Assembly: GCA_023846275.1 (NCBI GenBank) | Contig: JAIUJO010000160.1 | Coordinates: 313,809-377,808 of the forward strand | DNA: 64,000 nucleotides | From: Vanilla planifolia | Lineage: Eukaryota > Streptophyta > Magnoliopsida > Asparagales > Orchidaceae | Reading direction: 5' to 3' | Shown: in pieces, positions 24,952 to 37,441 of the stretch | Layout: every line of letters starts with the position of its first letter | Numbering within the stretch: position 1 is the first letter of the stretch | The notes under the pieces: model-generated | Told to the model about the DNA's origin: nothing | The model's database searches: none | The model's input: only the letters and a program-made list of their open reading frames with translations | Made by a program: the position numbers and the translations under genes

Positions 24952-27336
24952 ATGGCTTGGGTGAAGGTCAAGAGGAGTAACAAAAAGGTCCGAAATAGTG
25001 CCAATAATTCTCCTAATTCTGTGAAAGATGCAGTTGATGCTGTTACTTGTGAAGCTGATAAGAAACTTATTTCGGGAATGTCGGTTATAGGTGGGGACTC
25101 AGGATTTGTATCACATAAAACTGACTTGGCTACAGATTCTGGTGAATGTTCGAGCATGGTTGTTTCTACAAGCAGAGTCACTGCTTCTTGAAGTGAAGAT
25201 GATGATGAGGCTTCAAAACATGTTGAAGTTGGGATTGCCCCAAATATGAGTAATGAGCAACGCCGTGCTGCTTCCCCAATGGATGCAGCACCGCGCGTGG
25301 CTTCATTCGGGGAGCCATATACTGGGCCGCACGTGGTTGGTGATGATGCTGATGTTACTAGGATGTCGCATGATGGTGAAAAATGCCACGACCATGTTTC
25401 GCCCACAGTTGCTACGAAAGACAAAAGACCTATTGCTGCTTCTACTTCTGTTCAGATTGTCACCAGAACGGATGTCAACATTGCTCAAAATGTGCCTAAA
25501 GTAAGCTTCAAGGATGTGCTAACTGCTAATAGCAATGTCTCTCGAGGAGGCACCTCACCTCTTGTTCTGTCGTCCCTCATCGACATTAAGGATTGCGCTG
25601 CTTCTATGCCAAGCTATATTGTTAATGATTCTATCATCATGTCTTCGGAAGCATCTACACGGCGTAGGGACTTCCATCCACAAGATCTTGTTGGTCGGGT
25701 GTATGGGAACTCCCATCCCTTCAAGATTATTGCTTGACTGCTTACCCGCTACTAGGGACACTTGAAGAACTTAGGGGACTGGACCTCACTGTAGGGTGCT
25801 TTTGTCTTCATTTTGAAACCCTTGAAGGTAGGAACTCAGTGTGACTGGGCGGCCCTCGGCAAGTTGCTTGGCATGCAATGGGACTCGATGTTTGGACACA
25901 GGATTTCTACACCACCGCAAGAACCGCAATGCATGCCCCCATCTGGGTTTGTTTCCCAACTTTACCTCTTCTATACTGGGATGTGGAGAATATCATCAAA
26001 ATTGTGAAAACTGTTGGTGATCCTATTTTGTTGGATGGATGGACTAGTGACTTGCAGCGCTCTACCTATGATCGTGTGTGTGTTCGCATGGACCCATCTA
26101 GGCCTCGTATTTTGAGAATGTGGCTTAGTGGTGACCTGGGGAGGACTTTCCAAATATTTTAATATGAGGGGTATCCACAACTATTTTTCTCTTGTGGTTG
26201 TGTCGGCCACCTTGCGCAATATTACCACAAGAACTAGGCACTGAATGGGAGATCCCAGGGTCACCCCGCACCAAATGTTGTTGGGCTGGCGTGCCAGTGC
26301 ATGTTCAAACAACTACGAATAAGGGGGACTTTGCTACGTCATTTGTAGTGGGCACATCTCTTTCACACGTGTGCATGTCCCAACCCGCTTCTTCGTGCAT
26401 GGCTTTGAGCTCGAGTGTGTCCCCTAGGACCTCTCAATGCATGGCGGCTCCTGGGCATGGCCAGTAGCAGCAACAGATTTTTGGCATGAGCGCTCAGGCC
26501 AAGCTCGCGACATGATGTAGCATGAGTCTTGGAATAGTGTGGGACATGTGCTTGATGTAGAATTTGTCAGCCTTAATAGCATCGATAGTGCAATCAAGGA
26601 TGGTTTCATTCCTTGGATGTCAGTTCAACCAAGACGTCGTAATACTGCTGCTACCTATCGTCGAAGCCAAGGTACAAGACAAGAGGTTCAAACTAACAAA
26701 ACTACCCCTGGGAGGCACGAAAGCTTTGATGATAGGGGACGAGTCAATGCAAGAAGTAGGAGCGCGTCTATTGTGCTTCGCAGGGAGCCATTCCACAGAG
26801 TATGGGCACGAAAGGCCCCGATGGCGCGGGCGACTCTCCTACGGCGTCAGGCATGACGACGCTGTGACACGGATGTGGATCCAAAGGGAAAAGCAATCAT
26901 GTTTTATGACACGGATGGGGAAAATGGAGTCTAGAATCCCTATGTTACACAACTGATATGTTACTGAGGGGATGGCCCCTTAGCTGTACTTCGTGGGGTA
27001 TAGCCTCATTTACTACATTTTGTGCGTGTGGGGGATTCAACTTTGCATTTGGCGATGAAGGGAGGTTGCTGCTGCGACAAGTGATGTGGCCAATTTGTTG
27101 GGCGCCCAGGGTAGATGCCTATATGGTTGTATGGTTGCAACAAAGAGGCTGGGATTGGTGCCGATGCACATCTAGGGGCTGCGTTGCTTGCGAATGCGAC
27201 CTTATGGGTGGGTGCGCTAGCGTGCGGACCTTTGTGGTGCATTGCACTGCAGGCTACTATCGGGGAGTTTGGACATGAATGGTGCGGCTGTGTTGGCAGG
27301 GAGGTTCCTCACTTCGTCTTGATTATTTCTCTATGA
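24952..27336 (+). pseudogene. LINE ORF1 remnant (DUF4283 and zinc-knuckle type)
   Basis: ORF1 of plant L1 elements encodes an RNA-binding protein that coats the element transcript. The start ATG at 24952 begins MAWVKVKRSNKKVR, a basic N-terminus. The frame is stopped by TGA at 25189 and continues in the same frame to TGA at 25735. In shifted frames, 25878-26160 encodes the DUF4283-like tail: segments DVWTQDFYTT, AMHAPIWVCFPTLPLLYW and VGDPILLDGWTS match the usual order of that domain. A degenerate zinc knuckle follows at 26163-26225 (YEGYPQLFFSCGCVGHL). Compared with the family pattern C-x2-C-x4-H-x4-C, the first Cys is Phe and the last is Tyr, while the second Cys and the His remain. The region from 26300 to 27336 is scrambled. 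The last frame ends in ATGA, where its stop (27334-27336) overlaps the ORF2 start. Confidence 0.75.
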
Positions 27337-30300
27337 AGATTGTTGTATGGAATATTAGGGGGTACGAGACAGGAAGTCAAGGGTATATCTCCAGAGGCTC
27401 GTGAGGGAGGAGAATGTCGCTGTGGTGGCCCTCGTGGAGACCCGTGTGTGGGAGTTCACTAGGAAGGATGCAGATGTTCTTCTTGGAAGGGTTTGGCAGT
27501 TTTTAGTTCAACCGTCTATGGGTAAATTTGATGGAATCATTTTGCTATGGCATGGCTGGTGTCACCTTAGAGTCATTCGTTGCTCCACACATGTGGTGTC
27601 TGCTGCTATGACCATCAATGGGGACCACATTAGACTTGTTGCATGGTCTATGGCCCCAATGGTGTCTATAAGAGGAAACAAGTCTGGGACTTTATGCACT
27701 TGGAGGCTCATGAAGACACACCTCTCCTTGTGGCTGGTTACTTCAACCTTATTACATCATAAGAGGAGAAGCATGGAGGAAAAAAATTTCGCTACATGGA
27801 AACCCAACTCGAATTCTCGGAAATCATTCAGGAGCTCCAACTTGAAGACATGGGGTTCATCGGTAATAAATACACTTGGTGCAATGGCAAGGTGGGGGGT
27901 GCTCGGAGTTGGGAGAGACTCTATAGGGCCATGATGAATACTTTTGTAATGCATGCATTCCCAACAACCATGGTGACACATCTTCCATGGATTGGCTCTG
28001 ATTACTGCTATCTTTTAATTTGCTTGGTGGGAGTCCAATGCAAGTCCATTTGTCAAAGACCTTATTTTGAAGCCACTTTGTTGGAGTTCCCACAGGCTAT
28101 GGTGATTGTTCGCAGCGCTTGGCGGAGGCACGGGGCGGCAATGTCATGGAAGGCCTTTCTACTAAATTTGGTCGCTGCATGCACACGCTCCGCCGATGGA
28201 GCAAAACCAAGGCTAGAGTGCTTATTCACTGTAATGGGAGTTTGCCTTATGAGATCTCTGCATCCAAAACAAGGAATCTGAGTGTGGCCTTGACAATGAG
28301 GACAATATCTTACTTGGCCACCTTATCATGGAGTTTCACAGGAGTTGTGTGCTAGAGGAGCATTAGTGGTGGTGGTGCGCCAAATTCCATTGGGCTCACC
28401 TTGGGGATAGAAACACACATTTTTTTGATGTTGTGGCATCTACTCAGTGTCTCAACATTCGAATTACGCACTTGAAGGATGATTTGGGTGACATGGTCAC
28501 CTCATCAGAGGACCTTTGTCGAGTTCTTAAGCGGTTCTTTGAAGCCAAGTTGTAGCGCACTGATATAGTTACCCCCCTACACCATCTTGCACTGCACGTG
28601 CACATATCTCTGGATAATGGCAGCATGATTATGTGGGATATCACTGGGGATGAGGTTATGTGTGCAATTAGAGCCATCAAGAAAAACAAGGCACCTGGAA
28701 TGAATTGTATTACCACTGAGTTTTTGTGTGGTTACTCGGATATTGTTCATTCAGATATTTTGCTTGTGGTCAAGGACTTTTTTGAGATGAAATAGATGCC
28801 AGTTGTGTGTGAGGATACTTTGATCAGGCTTATTCCTAAGAAAGTGGGTACCAACATGCCAAGTCAGTTCTGCCCCATCAGCCTTCGCAATGTTATTTAC
28901 AAGGTGGTTGCTCGTATCGTTGTGGAGAGATTGAAGCATGTTTTACCCGATATTATCTCATAGGAGCAGGGCGCTTTTGTCCTCGATAGATAAATTACGG
29001 ATAACATCTTTGTGACACATGAAATTGCATCTAGAATGCATTCATCCACCTCAAGAAAGGGTATGCTGGCTATAAAGATTGATATGAGGAAGCCTATGAT
29101 TGAGTCCAATGGGATTTTATCATTGACATGCTACGGATTCTTGGGTTTCCCGCGCTGTGGTGCGAGTGGGTCACTGCGTGTATTTACAATCCCATTTTAG
29201 TGTGTTGCATAATGGCACTACGCTTCCATGGATTACGGATCACAGAGGTTTGTGGCAAGGTGTCCTGTCTCACCGTACTTATTCTCCATTACCACTGAAT
29301 ACAAGTCTGCTCTCTAACGTGAGTATGAGGCCCGCGTGCTTTTAGGGTTTTGCTGCACTTTGTGTGAATCCCTTGTCTCACATCTTCTATTTGCGGACAA
29401 CATACTCATGTATGCACCGGCTTCGTGCTGCATCATTTGCTGTGTGTGCTCTTCTGCATAGATTTGGGTGCACCGTAGGGCTCAATGTTAATTTGGCAAA
29501 ATCTAAGATCATCTTCAGTAGGGCCATGAAGAAAAGTAGGAAAAGGAGAAAGCGAATAATCTACAGATGACTCAGGGCAAGGATCTTCCCTATCTTGGCG
29601 TCCCCTTTTATGCCAAATTGCTAGTCAAGGATGAGTTTAACTTCATTATCCAGAAGATCGAAATGCAGATTGCAAAGTGGCACTTCGTCCCCTATCTATG
29701 GCTGGGAGCATGCTGATGAATAATGCGGTGCTGGAAGCTATTCCCGGTCATGTTATCACTCACTGTGTAATGTCTAAGGGGGCTATGGATGCCATTGAGA
29801 AGATAATCAGACGCTTCCTGTGGTGTGGTGCTAGCAACACTAGTTCGATGCACTATGTTGATTGGGAGACGATCATCATGCCAAAGGAATTGGGAGGTCT
29901 TGGTATTCATTGCTTGGCCTTTGGCAACGTGCGCTCAAATTGGGGCAGTGCAAAAGAATTCTTATGGAAGGGGATTGCTTTTGGATCAATATTCTGCACA
30001 ACAAATACCTCTCCGCGCACTACCAATATTGCACTTCGCACCGTGCGTCTCATGTTGGCAGGCTCGCCTTTGACGCTATGCACGATGCACTATCCTGCCT
30101 TGTTTGGAGAATTGGGGATGGCACTATTGCTCAATTCGATGAGGATAATTGGTTGGGCATCCTTCCCATTAGGTGGTGGCCGACTTACATCAACACGCGT
30201 GTCACTTGGCCTGCACTTGTGGTGGAGTGTCTCGACGATGCTGGGCAGTGGGACAGGCATATAATTTCATCTTGGACGAGTGATGCACTCATTGACCGGG

Positions 30301-31542
30301 TCATGCATTTGCTGCATAGCTGCAAGCACTGCGATACCCTGGTTTATTCCTTCACGAAGGTTGAGGATTCTACTATTGGAAAAGCTGACACGCACCTTGC
30401 TTGTGGTGCTTATAACGATGGTGTGATGGGCCCTCGTGGCGTCGTCGTGTGCTTTAAGAGTAATTGGAAGCTCAAAGTTGTGCCAAGAACCCGCATATTC
30501 CTTTGGCACCTAGCGCATGACGTGCTACCCATGCAGGCCTAGCTCACGCGCAGACATCTTGAGACACGCGACAAATGCGTTTGGGGGTGACGACATCGCC
30601 GAGACCTTGCATCATGTTCTTCGGGACTGCCCATGCGCAAAAAATTTTGTGGGTGGGAGACGTGCACAATGCCACCTACGAGCTTCGTCGTTGCATAGTA
30701 CTAACGAGGAAATGAATCCTTTGCAGTTCTTCTTGGAGTCTACCACCATGCTGGGGACGAGATGCCATTTCGACATGCTCCATGGTGCGACCATTGTCGC
30801 TATCTTTCAAAGCCTTTGGGACAATAGAAATCTCAAGAAACATAACAGTGCCACCCTGGATTACAGCATTATTGTCACAATGTCATGGTTGTTGTCGCAG
30901 CTGCAATATCATACTCTACACCTCCATTCGTGCCCAACTTGAATTCCTTCAGCTCTCGGGAGTTGCATAATACCTCATTTGGGTTCCTACTCTAGTCAGA
31001 TGGGTCAGGATTATTTGTAATGCTGCTGTAGCTAACGAATTATCTGGTGTGGGATTCGTCATTAGAGATTATTGGGCCAAGCCCCTACTCGTTGGATGCA
31101 AACGATTCTTTTCTATGTCTTGTGATGCTATGGAGTTTCAAGCGATCTTGGAGGCTCTTGATGCGGTTCAGCGCTATTTCCCCGAGCATCACGCCATTGA
31201 GATCCATTCGGACTCGGTCTCGGCTGTTTTGGAGATGCACCGCGTGATTCAATGTTCGCCCGATGGGGTTTCCTCTTGCCCGCTATTGTGCACGCGCAGA
31301 GACTCGCCATGCTTTGCATCGCACATGTTCATCTCGAGTGCAACGCCCTCTTGCCCGCTATTGTGCACGCGTAGAGACTCGCCATGCTTTGCATCGCACA
31401 TGTTCATCTCGAGTGCAACGCCCCTGCTGACTAGGCTACACGTGAGGCACGTTTTGATGATTATGTTTAGGGTTGGGGTATGCCTCTCCCTAAACCCCTT
31501 CTTAATCTGTTGCTAAATGACTTCTCGTTTGATCCTCCTTAA
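27333..31542 (+). pseudogene. LINE ORF2 remnant (endonuclease, reverse transcriptase, RNase H)
   Basis: ORF2 supplies the nicking endonuclease and reverse transcriptase for target-primed insertion. It starts MKIVVWNIRG at 27333. Endonuclease segments follow in several frames: VAVVALVETRV (about 27418), VAGYFN (27730-27747, where GDFN is expected, Asp to Tyr), DMGFIGNKYTWC (about 27850) and SDYC (27997-28008, where SDHC is expected, His to Tyr). A linker segment, HLGDRNTHFFD, lies near 28400. Reverse-transcriptase segments are NKAPGMN (28687), LIRLIPKK (28820), CPISLRNVIYKVVARI (28871), EQGAFV (28965) and LLFADNILMYA (29384-29416), where the second catalytic Asp of FADD is Asn (29399-29401). 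The zf-RVT-like region includes RTRIFLWHLAHDVLP (30487) and ETLHHVLRDCPCAKNF (30601). RNase H segments are CNAAVANELSGVGFVIRD (31016, Asp to Asn in the first motif), EFQAILEALDAV (31135) and IHSDSVSA (31203). Stops and frameshifts are spread throughout. Confidence 0.85.
31273..31422 (+). repeat. 75-base tandem duplication in the RNase H region of the LINE
   Basis: CTCTTGCCCGCTATTGTGCA begins at 31273 and again at 31348. The two 75-base copies appear to differ only at GCGCAG versus GCGTAG. The duplication adds exactly 25 codons. In the frame matching the RNase H end (AHVHLECNA) the second copy gains a TAG stop from CAG. Near-identity shows it is recent relative to the decay of the element, or specific to this copy. 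Confidence 0.92.
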
Positions 31543-34500
31543 AGGAGATTTTTTATTGGCTTAGGCCTCTCTTTTGCAATACGAGAATCATCTCGATGAG
31601 GTCTATCAAATTAAACATCTAATTCTATTGTTTTAAATATTTTATAATCTATGGTTTTGGTATATTTTAAGAGACATTTTCATTTGTATATGATTCAAAA
31701 ATGATGATGTTGCACTCAATCCCCTTACCTTTTTGGAAGCCACCTTTTCCAAACAATTTGTCGTTTCATCAAATTTTTTAGTTTAATTTGCTTATAGGAT
31801 TTTGAAACATTATTATAGTCATTTCTATTTGTATCAGATTTTGTAGTCGATGATGTTAAACTCATGAATGAACCTTTCCCACAACATTTTTCTCATTTCT
31901 ACAAATGTTTTGTGTGATTTGTTTATTTTACATGGATGCTCTAGTTCTCCACTCATGTGAACTGCACATCTTTGTATTTTTGTTATGTTATATTAATTTC
32001 ATTTATCTAGTTTTAGTTATAATATATATAATTACTATTTAAAAAATAAGTTATTATTATTTTAGCTTATAAAATTTTGTAATTCTAATAATTCTAACAA
32101 TTTTTTAATATTTTATTATTATTTTTTAAGCTTTCTAGTAATTTAGATTTGTAGGTTATTTGATGATCAGGGATGTTAGACTCAATCTCCAAATTATCTT
32201 CAAAAGCACGTTTCCCTTATGATTTATCTCATTATTTTAAATTTAAAACTTTTATTTTTTTTTCTTACAATGATACAATAATTTTCTTCTCATGTGACCG
32301 CTACATTAATTTGATTTGGCTATAATATATTTCTTTAATTTATGTCATCACTTCTTTGTAGTGTAATCAAATAAAATTGAAATAATAATTTATCAATATT
32401 TATGGTTATTTTTTTCAACTAATAGTAATACCAAGCAATCACCAAAATAGGCATCATTAGACTTGTCTCAACTAGTTCTATCAAATTATATTTTAATTTA
32501 TATATTTTAAGTATTTTGTTATCTAGGATTTTTACATTTTCTGAGTCATTTTGAATCATGCATGATTTAATGATCGATCAAGTGTCAAATTTGTACAAAA
32601 AGTTTTTATTTCGAACTGATTATTTTACTTTGAAGGTCTAACTATCCTTTGATGCGGACATTACATATGTGTTTTTGGATATATTACATAATTTAGATTT
32701 TTTTATTTTAGCTTTATTAATTGTTGGCTTATTATTAAAATAATAATTTATAATTATTTTTATTTACTAAATTTTGGTAATCATAATAATTTGAAACATT
32801 GTTTGATCGGGATGAAAAAATTTTAAGCTCATCTCAAAGAGGTCTATCCATTCAAATATTAATTTATAACATTTTAAAATTTTTTTATTGTTTTAGAAAT
32901 TTTTATGAGATATTCTAATTTAGGTTTGATGATTAAGGACGTTACCCTCGATCTTTTTAGATCTTTGAATGACTTTTCTTATACAATTTACCTCATTTCC
33001 TCAAAGTTTTTGCATTGTTTTTGATATATTTCAATGATCATCTAATTCTCTTCTCAAGTGATCTTCACAGTACTTTGATTTAGTCATATTATATTACTTC
33101 AATTTATTAGCTTTATGCTTCACCATCTATTTACTTAAAATTTTAAAATAAATGTTTATAATTGTATTTATTTTTGTTAATTATAGAAATTATAAACAAA
33201 GTCCAATAAAGAAAAATGGAATATAAAAAACTCATTTTGTCTAGTATTTAGTATTTAGTATTAACAAAGTCCAATTTCATTTCTATATTTTTAAATATTT
33301 TAGTATTTAGTATTTTTGGCACACTTTATGAGACATTTGCATTTGTAAATGGATTAACAATAGAAGTTAAGCTTGATTTCATTAGTATCTTGGAAAGTGT
33401 CTTTTCAAAAAAATTTGATCATTTCTTTAAATATTTTGTAATATTTTTGTTACACTATTACAGAGCTATAAGTCACCACTTGCGACACCTTAATTTTTCT
33501 TTTATTTCAATTTTATTATGTTGCATTAACTTATATCATATTTGCTTTAATATATATTAATGTAATATTGAAATCATAATTTAATATTATTTATGGTTAT
33601 TTATTTTTAGTAACTAAATTTAATTTTAAATGTGGTATGATTAAGAAGACATAGAAGTCGTTGGATGCCTCTTGATGAGCCCAATGTAATTAATTTTTTT
33701 GAATATTTAATAGATTTTATTTTCCATTGTTTTGTAGTTTTTTTGATATATTTTGATTTATGACTCATTCGATAATTGACAATGTTACTCAAATATTTTT
33801 TTATATCTTGGAATGAACCTTTATTATACAATTCAATTAATTTCTTTGAATTTTTTGTATTGATTTTATTGTTTTACTATGTAACTGAAAATCTCACCAC
33901 ATGTGGCCTTTACACCACTTTGAATTGGTAACCAATATATAGATTCAATTTACCACAATAAGGTGTTAATATTTTTTACATAATATTAAACTATTAACTC
34001 ATTATTATTTAAGAATATTTTATTAGGTAATTCATTGTAATTCTAAACAAGGTGTGATCAAGAAAAAATAAATGTTTTTGGCATTTTCTATATGACTACT
34101 ATGCAACTAAATATTCTTTTTTAGATTTAAAATAATTTGCATTCTAAGCTATTATTATGTCTTATGGGATACTTGCATTTGTGTTTTTTTTATATTCTAG
34201 AAGGTTAAACTAAATCTCTTGAGTATCATGCCTTGCAACTTTCATGTCTAATATATCTCAAATATTTAAGTTTTGTTTATTTAGTAGTGTTACTATTAAG
34301 CTCTAAAACTCTTGTTCTATGACCATCATTTTGCTTATATTTGTCAATATTACATTACCTTAATTTATCATATTTCAAATTTAATATGTATTTACTTAAC
34401 ATTACAATAATAAGATGTCTTTGTTTTTGTCTATTTATTGCTTTATTTTGTAGTAATTCAAAAGAGATCCAATTAACACAAAATAGAAGTCATTGGACTT

Positions 34501-35561
34501 GCCTCTGCCAACTTTATCAAAAGATATATTTATTTTCAAATTTCTATGTGCTTGTTATTTTATTTCTTTGGTACACATTACATGATATTCTAAGTTTTAT
34601 TTGGTTTGATGATCAAGGAAGCATGATCTCTTTAGTATATTTTGATATAACTTCCCTATACAATTTATCTCTTTTTTTAATAGTTTTCACTTCTAATTGC
34701 TTAAATTACTATTAAACTATAATTTTCCTTCTATGTAACCTTTAGATAACTTTATTTTTATGATATTATATTAATTCCACATATCTTATTTTAAATTTAA
34801 TATATATTTGATTTTGTTAAAAAAATTATTGTTATATTTAGATATTTACATATGTACATCTTAGTAATTACAAATTTTGTTTGATTGAGATTAAACAAAC
34901 ATCATTTCATTTTTTTCATGCATTATAATAAATTTTATTTTGCACCAAACTATATGACTAAGAATGATTCCCTTGATCTCTACAACATCTTGGAGTGCAA
35001 TAGTCTTGTGGAAGTTATCTCTTTTATTCAAATAATTAATTTTGATTTACGTATATTACTATGAAACTCTAAATCACTTCTACTGGCTTTGTGCAACACT
35101 TTGATTTGGTTATATTACATTCTTTCAATTTATCATATTTCTACTTTAATATACTTTTAATTAATACTAAATTAATAATTTACTATTATTATGACATATT
35201 CAATTTGGTAATTTGTAATAATTCCAAATAATGTTCAATCAAGATGAAACATCATTGAACTTGTATACATGAACTATATCCAATTAAAAAACCAATTTGA
35301 AGTTTTGACGTATTTTAATTTCTATAGTATTGGAAAATTTAAGGAGAACTTTTGGTTATTACCTAATTTAGTGATAAAGTATGATATGCTCTATCTCTTT
35401 GATATCATAGAATGGAGATTTCGAGTGCAATCGACATAATTTTCTCAAATACATTGCTTACATTTTATTATGTTACTATAAAACTCTAATTATCAAATAA
35501 TATGAACTTTAGAACATTTAGGTTTGGTTATATATTATTTCAATTTATCTTGTTTTAGCTT

Positions 35562-35563
<2 letters not shown>

Positions 35564-35637
<74 letters not shown>
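35564..35637. repeat. (AT)n microsatellite, about 37 repeats
   Basis: An uninterrupted AT dinucleotide run follows TTTTAGCTTCA. Its place in the monomer is the consensus AGCTTTAATATATATTTACT, so the run is an expansion of the short TATATAT that every unit carries. Confidence 0.97.
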
Positions 35638-35643
<6 letters not shown>

Positions 35644-37419
35644 AAATAAAATAATAATTTATTATTATTTATGCTTAGTTAAATTAATAAATCGTAGTAG
35701 TTCAAAACAATATGGGATCGAGATGAAGTAAACATTGTTCAACATGACTTTAAAAAGTTAATTGAACTAAATATTTATTTTAATATTTTTAAAAATTTTA
35801 TTTTCTATGGCTTTGGTATACCTAATTAGATATTTCGATTCAACCTAATTTGATTATTGAGAATGCTGCACTTGAACTCCTTAATATAATGGAACATAAT
35901 TTTTGCTCACAAAATGTGTCATTTTTTATATTTTTTTATTTTGTTTTGTCACCTTATAGCATTAAACCACATATACTATGAGAGTTATATTACTTTGACT
36001 TATTTATGTGATATTGCTTTAATTTTCTTAATTTTTTAGCTTTATAATTTCCTTAATTAATTAAAATATTATAAGTAAATATTATTTATTCTTTTTTATT
36101 TTCATAATTTGAAATTTTTCTAAACAAGGTAAAATCGAGACAAAAGAAGAATCATCAGACCATTCTTGTCAAGCTTTATGCAATTAAGTTTTCAATTATA
36201 TATTTCTTTAAATATATTTTTTTCTTACATTTTGAGATATTTTGTTTCGTATAATTTTTCATGATTGAGGTTGTTATACTCCATCTTCTTAGTGTAAAAT
36301 GTTGCTTCCCATTTCAATCATGTTCTCTCTTACATAATAGTGAGATAAAAAATTTATTATTATTTATATATTTTAATTTGATGATGCATAATAAATGAAA
36401 ATGATGTCTAATTTGCACAAAAAACATTATAGGGCACATCTTGACCTGTTCTGTCTAATTAATCATTCATTTTTTTATTTTCAAATATTTATGTTTCTAT
36501 AGTTTTAGTTGGCTTTATGAGTTATTTAAATTCATTATAAATTTGTCAAAAGATGATGTAACATGCAAACCTTTACTATCATGGAATGTAGTTTCCTTGT
36601 ATAATTTACCTTATTTTTTAAATATACTCATTTTCATTTGGTTATTTTTCTTTGTAGTAATAAATATACATTCACGTGACATTAACAACACTTCAAATAT
36701 GATAAATAAAAGATCTTACATTTATCGAATTCCATATTTATATTTACTCAACATAGAAATAATAATTTATTATTATTTATGCTTATTTGCTATGATAATT
36801 TATATTAATTCAAAACTAGGTTCACCCAAGAAAAAATTATATCATTGGACTAATCTCAATGAACTCTATCTAATTAAATATTTATTTCAAATTGTTAATG
36901 TTTTTTTATTTTCCCATTTATTTGGTATGCTTTGTGACATTTCTAACACTACCTGATTTAGTGATTGAAGATATCACACTTAATTCCCTTAAAATCATTA
37001 ACTACAACTATGTATTATGATTTATCTTAGTTCTGCAAATGTTCTCTTAGAATTGATTGTATTACTACAAAATTTAATTCCCCTGTTACATGACCCTTAT
37101 ATTACACTTATTTTATTATATTTCCTCTCTTTAAATTCTCTTTTTTATTCATCAATATATATTTATTGAAAAATTTAAAATAGCTTGACAAATCTTTGAG
37201 ACATTTTTATTTATTCTAGATTTGAAGAATTATCATGTTACACATAATCTTCTTAGTCTTAGTATCTTACATTATGACTTCTTATACAATTTATAAAATT
37301 TCTTTACAATTTTTGTTTTCTTTTCCATGTATTACTAACTCAATCTCCTCTCATGTGATATTCACAGTGCTTCAAGTTCGTTAGGTTACATTTTGTTAAA
37401 TAATCAAAATTTAGCTTTA

Positions 37420-37441
37420 ATATATATATATATATATATAT
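37420..37441. repeat. Short (AT)n microsatellite, about 11 repeats
   Basis: The run follows TTTAGCTTTA and occupies the same monomer position as the longer run at 35564-35637. It is a second, smaller expansion of the same seed. Confidence 0.95.

Larger units (their letters stand above)
24385..31565 (+). mobile_element. Full-length but dead L1-type LINE
   Basis: This 7.2-kb non-LTR retrotransposon is much more GC- and CpG-rich than the satellite around it. In order it has a 5' leader (24385-24951), an ORF1 remnant, an ORF2 remnant with endonuclease, reverse-transcriptase, zf-RVT-like and RNase H regions in the usual plant L1 order, and a very short 3' tail. The ORF2 remnant ends at TAA (31540-31542). 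The satellite resumes by about 31571 with CATCTCGATGAGGTCT. I see no clear poly(A) and could not confirm a target duplication. Both reading frames carry numerous stops and frameshifts, and key catalytic residues are lost, so it cannot mobilise itself. Its near full length shows the insertion was not 5'-truncated, unlike many LINE copies. Confidence 0.88.

Noticed and set aside
24936-25424. 162-codon opening antisense to LINE ORF1
   Set aside because: It is the shadow of the ORF1 coding strand, which has a recognisable order of LINE segments; the antisense product has no known domain.
24370-31575. Target-site duplication for the LINE
   Set aside because: I compared the sequences at both edges and found no convincing repeated stretch, so the LINE ends are only approximate.
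34341-34715. 124-codon opening on the plus strand
   Set aside because: It lies within satellite units, is rich in Phe, Ile, Leu and Tyr as expected of AT-rich DNA, and is not conserved in the same frame in neighbouring units.
35564-35637. Matrix-attachment or replication-origin role for the TA run
   Set aside because: Composition alone does not support a specific function; it is an expansion of a motif present in every unit.
36543-36956. 137-codon opening on the plus strand
   Set aside because: Same reasons: it spans most of a satellite unit, has no domain, and the frame is broken in other units.
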